Shown here: positions 1 to 6,325 of the stretch, piece by piece | Layout: each line of letters begins with the position of its first letter | Numbering within the stretch: position 1 is the first letter of the stretch | From: Dehalococcoidia bacterium | Lineage (GTDB): Bacteria; Chloroflexota; Dehalococcoidia; Dehalococcoidales; BS750m-G39 | Direction: 5' to 3' | Assembly (NCBI GenBank): GCA_030640325.1 | Contig: DAOWJM010000154.1 | Location: forward strand, 1 to 10,428 | Length of the DNA stretch: 10,428 nt | The notes under the pieces: model-generated | Seen by the model: only the letters and a program-made list of their open reading frames with translations | The model's database searches: none | What the model was told of the DNA's origin: nothing | Program-made: the position numbers and the translations under genes

Positions 1-2
1 AC

Positions 3-650
3 CACATTATGCCCGCCAGCGGCAGCCACCTCCAGGGCTCGCTTGACATGCTCTTGACCCTTGATGTAGGCCAGGTCAGTGATGGGCAGGGTGGATGGGG
101 CATATTCCTCAACTTCTTCAGGCTTATATTCCGGGGCTGGTATTTCCCCCCGAAAATAGCTGACCAACTGAGATAAGGAGGCAACAGGGATGATTTCGGT
201 GCCTTCTATTAAGGACGCCTCTCTGGCATCGATGTCAGGCACAATAATGGTGGATATCTTTTCTTGGTGAGCCAGGGCGACCATGGGCAGGATGCCGTTG
301 GTGTGGCGCAGGCTGCCATCCAGGGACAGTTCACCGAGTAGGATGGTTTGAGAAACATCGGCAGATACTTGCTCTGAGCTGAGGAGGATGCCAACAGCAA
401 TGGGTAAATCATAAGCTGGACCTGCCTTCTTGAGGTGGGCGGGAGCCAGATTAACTACGATGCGCTTCATAGGGAAGGCACAGCCGGAGTTTCGTATAGC
501 AGCGCGCACCCGCTCCCTTGCTTCCTGGACTGCGGTATCAGGCAGTCCAACGATAATAAACACGGGTAAACCGGGGGAGATATCTACCTCAACCTCGACA
601 ATAGCCCCCTCCAGCCCAACTACAGCACAGGTTATTACTTTGGCTAGCAT
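3..650 (-). CDS. ComM/YifB family Mg-chelatase-like AAA+ protein, N-terminal part (runs off left edge)
   Basis: The 216 codons from ATG 650 to the window edge are open and read as the N-terminal half of a YifB/ComM protein. Residues 1 to about 170 form the Lon-protease-like ChlI N-domain: the opening MLAKV, SPGLP near 25-29, GLPD at 35-38, VNLAPAH at 66-72 and LGELSLDG at 105-112 are family hallmarks. From about residue 191 (TDLAYIKGQEHVKRALEVAA) the Mg-chelatase ATPase domain begins. The P-loop should lie just beyond the edge, so ATP binding cannot be confirmed here. Known ComM proteins are hexameric helicases that help branch migration during natural transformation; many homologues in non-competent bacteria have no assigned role. 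It is divergent from the CoA-transferase operon and has no evident functional link to it. The start is supported by the family N-terminus, although there is no Shine-Dalgarno motif before it. Confidence 0.9.
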   Translation of the reverse strand, partial: MLAKVITCAVVGLEGAIVEVEVDISPGLPVFIIVGLPDTAVQEARERVRAAIRNSGCAFPMKRIVVNLAPAHLKKAGPAYDLPIAVGILLSSEQVSADVSQTILLGELSLDGSLRHTNGILPMVALAHQEKISTIIVPDIDAREASLIEGTEIIPVASLSQLVSYFRGEIPAPEYKPEEVEEYAPSTLPITDLAYIKGQEHVKRALEVAAAGGHNV

Positions 651-659
651 CTGTTGGCT

Positions 660-688
660 ATATTACAGCGGTGCCTTCTATGTGTCAA
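660..688 (-). promoter_or_regulatory. sigma70-type promoter for the comM-like gene
   Basis: On the minus strand there is a perfect TTGACA (complement of 683-688), a 17-base spacer and TAATAT (complement of 660-665). The -10 box ends only 9 bases before the ATG at 650, so initiation about 7 bases downstream gives a leader of roughly 3 bases. The transcript would be essentially leaderless, which agrees with the lack of a Shine-Dalgarno sequence. Confidence 0.75.
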
Positions 689-705
689 CGAACTTGGTTT
701 TTGCC

Positions 706-735
706 TTGACACTCCTCCTTTTCACGCCTTATACT
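706..735 (+). promoter_or_regulatory. sigma70-type promoter for the seven-gene operon
   Basis: TTGACA (706-711), an 18-base spacer and TATACT (730-735) form a near-consensus sigma70 promoter. The expected start near 742 gives a leader of about 28 bases containing the ribosome binding site at 756-763. It faces away from the comM-like promoter, with 17 bases between the two -35 boxes. It is the only strong promoter I see for the operon. No obvious operator other than the inverted repeat formed by the two -35 boxes is visible. Confidence 0.75.
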
Positions 736-755
736 GAACTGGCTTAAATTTGACC

Positions 756-763
756 AAGGGGGG
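756..763 (+). promoter_or_regulatory. ribosome binding site that fixes the CoA-transferase start at ATG 771
   Basis: AAGGGGGG lies 7 bases before ATG 771. A longer reading frame could begin at TTG 750, but that codon precedes the ribosome binding site and would add seven residues (TKGGKK region) that are not typical of the family. ATG 771 gives the standard opening MAGPLDGVRVVE. Confidence 0.75.
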
Positions 764-770
764 CAAGAAA

Positions 771-1979
771 ATGGCTGGACCTTTAGATGGGGTTAGGGTA
801 GTGGAAATAACCATGTTTCAGCAAGGACCTGTTTGTGGGACAAAGCTGGGGGACTTGGGTGCCGATGTAATTAAGGTGGAACCTCCAACTGGAGACCCAG
901 CGAGAGGATTTATGAGGATTATGGGAGCCATGGTCGGCTTAAAGGGGCGAAACTACTACTTTGAGCAGCACAACCGCAATAAGAGAAGCATTGTTCTGGA
1001 TTTGAGGAAAGAAAAGGGGCTGGAGATATTTTTAAGGCTGATTGATAGGGCCGATGTCTTTATGAATAACATGAGTATAGAAGCCCCACAGAAGATGGGC
1101 ATTGGTCCTGAGGCGTTATTGGTTAGAAATCCACGGCTTATTTACGCTCAGGCCTCAGGTTGGGGAAGAAAGGGTCCTGATGCTAGTGAGCTTTCCTTTG
1201 ACTATACCGGGATTGGTCGGTCAGGACTTATGATGTCCTGCGGTGAGCGGGATACCCCACCAGCCCAAATCTTGCCCGGACTTGGCGATGAGCTTGGGGG
1301 GATGGTCTGTGCCTGGGCGGTGTGTGCTGCCCTCTATGCCAGGGAGAAGACGGGAAAGGGGCAATTGATAGATACTTCACTAATGGGCAGCCTGATGTGC
1401 ATGGAGAGCCTTGTCTTATCTGCCCCCTCTATTCTGGGTCAGGAATTCCCCAGGGAGATTAGGGCTCAGGCTGGTAACCCTATCTATAACCACTATAGAG
1501 CTAAAGATGACAAGTGGTTTATCTTGGCTCACCTTCAACCAGACAGATATTGGCCTAATGTATGTCGAGCTCTGGGTATGCCAGAGCTGGAGAATGCCCC
1601 CAGGTTCAATAGTATAGAAGCCAGGGGAGACAATGCCAGAGAGCTTATAGCTATTATGGATAAGAAATTTGCCACCAAGACCAGAGATAAATGGTTTGGA
1701 ATTTTTAAGAAGGAGGGTCTGATTTATACCCCCATCCAGACGCCCACTGAGGTAATTAATGACCCCCAGTCTTTAGCCAATAACTATGTTGTCTGGTTTG
1801 ACCATCCGGTGTTGGGCAGGACAAAGATGGTTGGTTTCCCGTGGGACTTTAGTAAGACCCCAGCCTCGATAAGAAGGGAACCCCCTGAGTTCGGTCAGCA
1901 CACTGAGGAGATTTTATTGGAGCTGGATTATACCTGGGATGATATTACTCAGTTGAAAGCTGAGGAGGTGATACCTTAA
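771..1979 (+). CDS. class III (CaiB/BaiF/FldA-type) CoA-transferase
   Basis: This 402-residue protein is full length for family III CoA-transferases, which move CoA from an acyl-CoA donor to a carboxylic acid. The N-terminus has the family opening PLDGVRVVE, then LGDLGADVIKVEPP (27-39) and HNRNKRSIVLDL (67-78). Asp173 in PGLGDELGG (169-177) matches the catalytic aspartate (Asp169 of formyl-CoA transferase), which forms the mixed anhydride with the substrate. EKTGKGQLID (192-201) and the C-terminal GQHTEEIL segment are also typical. It is the first gene of the operon, directly ahead of the dehydratase/reductase subunits, as FldA accompanies FldBC in phenyllactate fermentation. That context suggests it makes the CoA ester used by the next enzymes. 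Substrate cannot be read from sequence; it might also be a cinnamoyl-, succinyl- or acetyl-CoA dependent transferase. Confidence 0.9.
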   Translation: MAGPLDGVRVVEITMFQQGPVCGTKLGDLGADVIKVEPPTGDPARGFMRIMGAMVGLKGRNYYFEQHNRNKRSIVLDLRKEKGLEIFLRLIDRADVFMNNMSIEAPQKMGIGPEALLVRNPRLIYAQASGWGRKGPDASELSFDYTGIGRSGLMMSCGERDTPPAQILPGLGDELGGMVCAWAVCAALYAREKTGKGQLIDTSLMGSLMCMESLVLSAPSILGQEFPREIRAQAGNPIYNHYRAKDDKWFILAHLQPDRYWPNVCRALGMPELENAPRFNSIEARGDNARELIAIMDKKFATKTRDKWFGIFKKEGLIYTPIQTPTEVINDPQSLANNYVVWFDHPVLGRTKMVGFPWDFSKTPASIRREPPEFGQHTEEILLELDYTWDDITQLKAEEVIP

Positions 1980-2009
1980 AGCTAGGCATTTTAAGAAAGG
2001 GGTGACATT

Positions 2010-3176
2010 ATGCCGGGAGAGAGTGCTGGTGAGGGATTGGCGGCGGCAGATAGATATTATCGGGATTATGGCTGTCGAGCCAGAGAGCTAAAGAGGCAGG
2101 GCAAGAAAATATTTGGCTATTTATGTGCCTTTGTTCCCTTGGAGGTGCTCACTGCGGCTGGCTTTATACCATTCAGGATAAAGGGGGATGTCAATGAGCC
2201 AATTACTAAGGCTGATACCGAGATGGAAACCATTGTTTGTCCCTTGGTTCGTAGCTGCTTTGATATGTCCCTCAAGGGCAACTATGAATTTCTTGACGGT
2301 ATAGTTATACCTCACGCCTGTGATAGTATCTGCCGAACTTACGATATCTGGAAATATACCCTCAACCTCCCCTACTCTCATCTTATCAATATGCCTCATG
2401 GAACCGATGACTCATCGTTGAACTTTTACAAAGCGGTGCTGAATACATTTAGAACAAGTCTGAGCAGGTTTGCTGGGAGGGAGATTTCTGACCAGGAGCT
2501 GACTCAGGCAATAGGGCTCCATAATCAGAATAGGGCTAAGGTGAGGGAATTATATGAATTGAGGAAGGCATCTCCTCCTCTGATTTCAGGCGCAGAAATA
2601 GCCAAGGTATTAGTAGCAGCAATGGGTATTCCTATAGAAGAGTCTATTGAGATGATAAGCGGTGTTATTGATGAGGTTAAACAGAGGGGAGGTGTTCTGG
2701 CATCCAAACCAGCCAGGATAATGGTGGTTGGCGCTCAGGTGGATAATGTCGCCTTTATCCAGTTGATTGAGGATAGTGGGGCTTGGGTGGTAGCTGATGA
2801 TTTATGCCCTGGGGCTAGGGAGTTCTTTTCTTATGTAGATGCCACTGATGACCCGATGGATGGCATAGCTGAGCGGTATTTGAGAAAGATAAAGTGTGGT
2901 CGAACTTATCGTGAAATGAAGGGAAACTATCAGGAATATTTAGAGGACAGGTTCGGCCATATGGGCCAAATGATTGAGGATTTCGATGTTGATGGTGTGG
3001 TGCTTTATATCTACAAGTATTGTGACCCCTATGGCTTCGAGGTGCCCCAGATAAAAAGCTATATTGAATCTAGGGACACTCCAGTGCTTTATCTTGAGGA
3101 TGAGTATTCCATGTCAACCATTGGGCGATTGCGAACCAGAATCCAGGCTTTTCTGGAGTTGATTGGCTCAAAATAG
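2010..3176 (+). CDS. 2-hydroxyacyl-CoA dehydratase / benzoyl-CoA reductase small subunit (BcrC/BzdN/FldC-like)
   Basis: At 388 residues this matches the smaller HgdB-superfamily subunit in size (BcrC, BzdN, FldC and HgdB are all near 375-390). It is expected to hold a [4Fe-4S] cluster that takes low-potential electrons from the ATPase partner for CoA-thioester reduction or radical dehydration. Seen: KIFGYLCAFVPLEVLTAAG (33-51), the family entry motif; IVCPLVRSC with Cys77 and Cys83; PHACDSICRTYDIW with Cys104 and Cys108; ADDLCPGAR with Cys266; and YKYCDPYGFEVP with Cys338. Cys77 or 83, Cys104 and Cys338 are plausible cluster ligands. A strong ribosome binding site (AAAGGGGTGA, 1996-2005) precedes ATG 2010. 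It follows the CoA-transferase by 30 bases and is cytosolic with no membrane segment. Dehydratase and benzoyl-CoA reductase cannot be separated on motifs alone. Confidence 0.88.
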   Translation: MPGESAGEGLAAADRYYRDYGCRARELKRQGKKIFGYLCAFVPLEVLTAAGFIPFRIKGDVNEPITKADTEMETIVCPLVRSCFDMSLKGNYEFLDGIVIPHACDSICRTYDIWKYTLNLPYSHLINMPHGTDDSSLNFYKAVLNTFRTSLSRFAGREISDQELTQAIGLHNQNRAKVRELYELRKASPPLISGAEIAKVLVAAMGIPIEESIEMISGVIDEVKQRGGVLASKPARIMVVGAQVDNVAFIQLIEDSGAWVVADDLCPGAREFFSYVDATDDPMDGIAERYLRKIKCGRTYREMKGNYQEYLEDRFGHMGQMIEDFDVDGVVLYIYKYCDPYGFEVPQIKSYIESRDTPVLYLEDEYSMSTIGRLRTRIQAFLELIGSK

Positions 3177-3185
3177 TCAAACATG

Positions 3186-3191
3186 AAGGAG
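3186..3191 (+). promoter_or_regulatory. ribosome binding site that fixes the next start at ATG 3199
   Basis: AAGGAG ends one base before an upstream ATG at 3193 but 7 bases before ATG 3199. Only the second spacing is normal, so the reading frame is taken to start at 3199, two codons inside the longest possible form. Confidence 0.7.
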
Positions 3192-3198
3192 AATGGGT

Positions 3199-4548
3199 AT
3201 GACTGAGGAGAAAAAACCGGAGGAGAGAAAGAAGAGAAAGACGGCTGCTGAGGCAGCTAGCAAGATAGGCCCGATGGTCAAGGCAACAATTGGTGGGACG
3301 GTGCAGGCGAGGGAGGAAGGGAAGCCTATAGCCTATTCTTTTATCTGCTGCGGCTACGATGAAATCATCCGAGCTATGGATATTGTCCCGGTATGGACTG
3401 AGAACTATGCCGGTATATGTGCTGTCAAGCGCGATGCCCAGCGATTCTTGGAGAGAGCCGAAGCGGAAAATTTTTCCCGCTCCCTCTGTACTTATGCCCT
3501 CTGTGGTCTGGGCTTTGACGCCTGGCGTGAGGAGCTGGGGGAGATGCCTCCAAATCCTCCCTGGGGTGGACAGGCAAGGCCTGACATGATGCTCGGCAGC
3601 GGTCAGATGCTCTGTGACCCGAGGAATAAGTGGTATCAGGCAGCCCAGCACTATATGCCTGATGTTCCTGTCTATGAGGTAGGTCTTCCTTGGACACCCT
3701 ATGAGGATGATTATGACTACCGGGAGGTCCAGGACTACTATGTAAAGTATATGGTTGAGCAGCTTAGGGGGCTAGTAGAGTTTCTGGAGAGGCAAACCGG
3801 CAGGAAGATGGACTGGGACAGGCTCAGCGAGCTGGTTGACTTGGCTGACAGAACCTGGAACTTGATATGGGAAGCCTACGAGCTGCGTAGAGCTATACCT
3901 ACTCCAATGGGCACCGGGGATGCTATGAATACCATGGTGCCCATGGTGTTTATGATGGGAACTCAGGAAGGCTACGATTTTTATAAGGATTTGTATGATG
4001 AGTTACAGCGTAAGATAGCCAACAAGGAGGGTGTAATTCCTGACGAGAAATACCGGCTGATTTGGGGTGGGGGATTACCATCATGGTTTGCCTTGACCGA
4101 TTTTAACTACTTCAACAGCAAGGGGGCAGTATTTCCAGTAGAGACCACCTATCGTATGGTAGAGGCGATTTATCATTTTGATATCGATTTGACAAAGATT
4201 ACTGACCCTCTGGAGCATCTAGCTTGGAGATGGCTGAAGTATTGGACTTATTGGTATGATAAGTCTAAGAGACGTCCCGGCTCCCATCCTGATGTCGAGC
4301 GGCTGATTCAGTATATTGAAGATTACAAGATAGACGGCATAGTAATGCATGAAGCCTTTTCCTGCCGCACCTGGCATGTAGGCTTAATCTGGCAACTAAA
4401 TCTGCTGAAGAAGATATATAGAGATATCCCCTCGCTAATTCTGGAGAGTGATATTGTAGATATTAGCTCCTATAATGAAGCTGACACAAGAGCTAGGATA
4501 GACGCTTTTATTGACACTTTAGAGGCGGTTAAGAGCAGAGGGAGATGA
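3199..4548 (+). CDS. 2-hydroxyacyl-CoA dehydratase / benzoyl-CoA reductase large subunit (BcrB/BzdO/FldB-like)
   Basis: This 449-residue protein is the larger HgdB-superfamily partner; BcrB, BadE and BzdO are about 430-450 residues. A charged, lysine-rich N-terminus (2-14) is followed by the superfamily core. Candidate cluster cysteines are Cys97 and Cys102 in SLCTYALCGLGF, Cys139 in GSGQMLCDPRNKWYQ, and Cys389 in MHEAFSCRTWHVG. The C-terminus carries the conserved block LILESDIVDISSYNEADTR (413-431) followed by RARIDAFI, diagnostic for this family (usual form LEGDxxD followed by RxRxxAF). In benzoyl-CoA reductases this subunit pairs with the BcrC-type protein to bind substrate; in dehydratases the alpha and beta subunits do so. 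It sits 22 bases after the small subunit and is probably translated from the same message. Two different subunits followed by two ATPases favour the reductase-type architecture. Confidence 0.88.
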   Translation: MTEEKKPEERKKRKTAAEAASKIGPMVKATIGGTVQAREEGKPIAYSFICCGYDEIIRAMDIVPVWTENYAGICAVKRDAQRFLERAEAENFSRSLCTYALCGLGFDAWREELGEMPPNPPWGGQARPDMMLGSGQMLCDPRNKWYQAAQHYMPDVPVYEVGLPWTPYEDDYDYREVQDYYVKYMVEQLRGLVEFLERQTGRKMDWDRLSELVDLADRTWNLIWEAYELRRAIPTPMGTGDAMNTMVPMVFMMGTQEGYDFYKDLYDELQRKIANKEGVIPDEKYRLIWGGGLPSWFALTDFNYFNSKGAVFPVETTYRMVEAIYHFDIDLTKITDPLEHLAWRWLKYWTYWYDKSKRRPGSHPDVERLIQYIEDYKIDGIVMHEAFSCRTWHVGLIWQLNLLKKIYRDIPSLILESDIVDISSYNEADTRARIDAFIDTLEAVKSRGR

Positions 4549-4566
4549 ATTCTCGGGGAGCTGCTA

Positions 4567-4575
4567 TGATATAAT
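4567..4575 (+). promoter_or_regulatory. possible extended -10 promoter ahead of the first ATPase gene
   Basis: TGATATAAT contains a perfect TATAAT (4570-4575) with the TG of an extended -10 element at 4567-4568. No good -35 box lies 16-18 bases upstream (the hexamer there reads GAATTC). Initiation near 4582 would give a leader of about 60 bases to TTG 4642. The motif overlaps the left arm of a hairpin, so it may be a promoter, part of an RNA structure, or chance. Confidence 0.35.
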
Positions 4576-4607
4576 TAAGGCGCTACTTTGTTGGGTAGCG
4601 CTTTAAT
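4574..4607 (+). terminator. 13-bp hairpin in the widest intra-operon gap (attenuator or processing site)
   Basis: ATTAAGGCGCTAC (4574-4586) pairs over its full length with GTAGCGCTTTAAT (4595-4607), with one G-T wobble and an 8-base loop. It occupies the only sizeable gap inside the operon (4549-4641), between the large reductase subunit and the first ATPase. The run of T after the GC-rich part is short (TTTAAT), so full termination looks unlikely. Partial termination or a stabilising 3' end for the upstream genes is more plausible, setting ATPase expression below that of the catalytic subunits. Confidence 0.6.
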
Positions 4608-4641
4608 CGCTAAGATTTTACGGTAAGGGGCAAGGGCTGCA

Positions 4642-5484
4642 TTGAGCGAATATTTTGCCGGTATTGACATCGGTTCCACAATGACCAAGGTAGTGATTAT
4701 GAACCAGGCAATGCTTGCCTCGGTCATTGGTCCTACCGGTCCAGAGCACAGGAAGTTAGCTAATCGGGTAATGGAAGAAGCCTTAGCCAGGGCAAGCCTC
4801 TCCTTTGATGACATAACTTATGTGGTGGCTACAGGCTATGGACGAATTAATGTCCCCTTTGCCGATAAGCAAATAACTGAGATATCCTGTCATGCCAGAG
4901 GAGTTGGTTACCTGCTGCCTGAGGCGAGGACAGTGATTGATATTGGTGGTCAGGACTGTAAGGGGATTAAGCTTAAGGATGGTCGGGCAGTGGACTTTGT
5001 CATGAATGATAAGTGTGCCGCTGGGACGGGCAGATTTCTGGAGGTGACGGCTGAGGGGCTTGGTGTGAAGCTGGACGATATGGGAAGGCTTTCATTAACT
5101 GCCAAAAATGTGGTGGGAATAAGCAGTACCTGTACTGTGTTTGCCGAGCGGGAGGTGGTGGCTAAACTATCGGACGGGGTGCCGTTGCCAGATATTATAG
5201 CTGGCCTGCATGAGGCGATTGCCGCCAGGATATATGGGATGGTAGGGCGCTTGAAGATAGAGAGGGAAGTAGCGCTGACCGGTGGTGGGGCTAAGAATAT
5301 AGGCTTGGTCAAGGCTTTAGAAGCTAAGCTAGGTTACTCGGTGTTGGTGCCTCCTGAGCCTTTGCTTACCGGGGCTATAGGTGCTGCTCTGCTGGGTAGG
5401 GATATTGTCAAAAAGACTGCTGAAAACAAAATACCCTTGCTCAGGAGCGAACGTCGCTTGCAGGAGGCTACCCTTTTTACATAA
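4642..5484 (+). CDS. BadF/BadG/BcrA/BcrD family ATPase, first copy (reductase/dehydratase activator)
   Basis: This 280-residue ASKHA-fold ATPase couples ATP hydrolysis to injection of a very low-potential electron from reduced ferredoxin into the reductase or dehydratase. Phosphate-1 motif AGIDIGSTMTK is at 6-16 and phosphate-2 motif DIGGQDCKGIK at 100-110. Cys125 in NDKCAAGTGRF and Cys164 in SSTCTVFAEREV correspond to the two cysteines (127 and 166 of HgdC) with which each monomer shares one [4Fe-4S] cluster across the dimer. LTGGGAKNIGLV (212-223) is the adenosine motif. The start is TTG 4642, with AAGGG 5 bases and AAGGGG 11 bases upstream; the first internal ATG would delete the phosphate-1 loop. 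Length fits HgdC (about 260) and BzdP (about 285), not the 438-residue BcrA of Thauera. All key residues are intact. Confidence 0.9.
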   Translation: MSEYFAGIDIGSTMTKVVIMNQAMLASVIGPTGPEHRKLANRVMEEALARASLSFDDITYVVATGYGRINVPFADKQITEISCHARGVGYLLPEARTVIDIGGQDCKGIKLKDGRAVDFVMNDKCAAGTGRFLEVTAEGLGVKLDDMGRLSLTAKNVVGISSTCTVFAEREVVAKLSDGVPLPDIIAGLHEAIAARIYGMVGRLKIEREVALTGGGAKNIGLVKALEAKLGYSVLVPPEPLLTGAIGAALLGRDIVKKTAENKIPLLRSERRLQEATLFT

Positions 5485-5513
5485 ACTCTATCGAGAGTGG
5501 GAAAGCTGTAACA

Positions 5514-6308
5514 ATGGTTTATGTTGCTGGGATTGATATAGGTTCCGCTTTTTCTAAAGCGGTGGTAATCGCAAAAAGCGAAATTATATCATACCATATC
5601 ATACCCTCGGGAGGGAATTATAAACTCACTGCTGAGGAGGTAGCAGGGGAAGCTCTGACCAAGGCAAACCTGTCTTTCGAGGATATAGATTATACTGTAG
5701 CCACCGGTTATGGCGCATCCAATGTCTCCTTTTCCAATCAGGTGGTTACCGATATATCCTGCCAGGGTAGAGGTATATTTTATCTATTCCCCTCAGCCCG
5801 AACTGTGATTGATATTGGTGGGCAATTCACCAAGGTGTTTAAGGTGGATGAAAGGGGAAGGGTTACTGCCTTTCTGCTAAGTGAGAAATGTGCTGCTGGG
5901 AGTGGACGTTTCCTACAGGTGATTGCCCGGGTGTTGCAGATTGACCTAGAAGACATCGGTGAGCTATCCCTAAAATCTCAAAGCAGGGTTGACTTTAATA
6001 CCGGCTGTGCAGTATTCGCTGAATCAGAGGCAATATCCCGGATTGCTGAAGGTGCTTCCAAGGAGGATATTCTGGCTGGTCTTCATAGGACTTTAGCCGC
6101 TAAAATTCAGACAATGGTGGAGAGGCTGGGAATTGAGCCTGATTGTGCCCTGGTGGGTGGTGGTGCCAAGGATATTGGACTTGTCAAGAGTATAAGGGAA
6201 GGACTAGGTCGTAGCCTTTTGGTTCCTGAGGAGCCGCAGATTGTAGCTGCTTTGGGTGCAGCTTTGTTAGCTGAGGAAAAAGCTGCTTCAATCGAAGTTT
6301 GTCACTAA
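5514..6308 (+). CDS. BadF/BadG/BcrA/BcrD family ATPase, second copy (divergent motifs)
   Basis: This 264-residue paralogue of the preceding gene aligns with it along the whole length and probably forms a heterodimer with it, as BcrA/BcrD and BzdP/BzdQ do. Both cluster cysteines are kept: Cys126 in SEKCAAGSGRF and Cys165 in NTGCAVFAESEA. The adenosine motif VGGGAKDIGLV (214-224) is also intact. The phosphate loops differ: AGIDIGSAFSK (5-15) has Ala where the first copy has Thr, and DIGGQFTK (100-107) has Phe105 in place of the Asp that follows GGQ in the first copy and in HgdC-type activases. It may therefore bind nucleotide or hydrolyse it differently. It starts 29 bases after the first ATPase, with only a weak ribosome binding site (GGGAAAG, 5500-5506) before ATG 5514. 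Confidence 0.88.
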   Translation: MVYVAGIDIGSAFSKAVVIAKSEIISYHIIPSGGNYKLTAEEVAGEALTKANLSFEDIDYTVATGYGASNVSFSNQVVTDISCQGRGIFYLFPSARTVIDIGGQFTKVFKVDERGRVTAFLLSEKCAAGSGRFLQVIARVLQIDLEDIGELSLKSQSRVDFNTGCAVFAESEAISRIAEGASKEDILAGLHRTLAAKIQTMVERLGIEPDCALVGGGAKDIGLVKSIREGLGRSLLVPEEPQIVAALGAALLAEEKAASIEVCH

Positions 6309-6325
6309 TTTGAAAGGGGGCTGAT

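Noticed and set aside
430..747. Plus-strand open frame of 105 codons over the comM-like gene and promoter region
   Set aside because: It is antisense to a well-supported ComM/YifB reading frame, crosses both promoters and has no recognisable motifs.
3070..3651. Minus-strand open frame of 193 codons
   Set aside because: It overlaps the end of the small subunit and the start of the large one on the opposite strand, with low-complexity composition and no family motifs; a shadow of the real genes.
4511..4516. TTGACA inside the end of the large-subunit gene as a -35 box for the TATAAT at 4570
   Set aside because: The spacing is 53 bases, far outside the 16-18 base range for sigma70 promoters, and no suitable -10 lies closer.
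5485..5498. Small ACTCT/AGAGT inverted repeat between the two ATPase genes
   Set aside because: A 5-bp stem with a 4-base loop and no T run is too weak to call a terminator or regulatory element.
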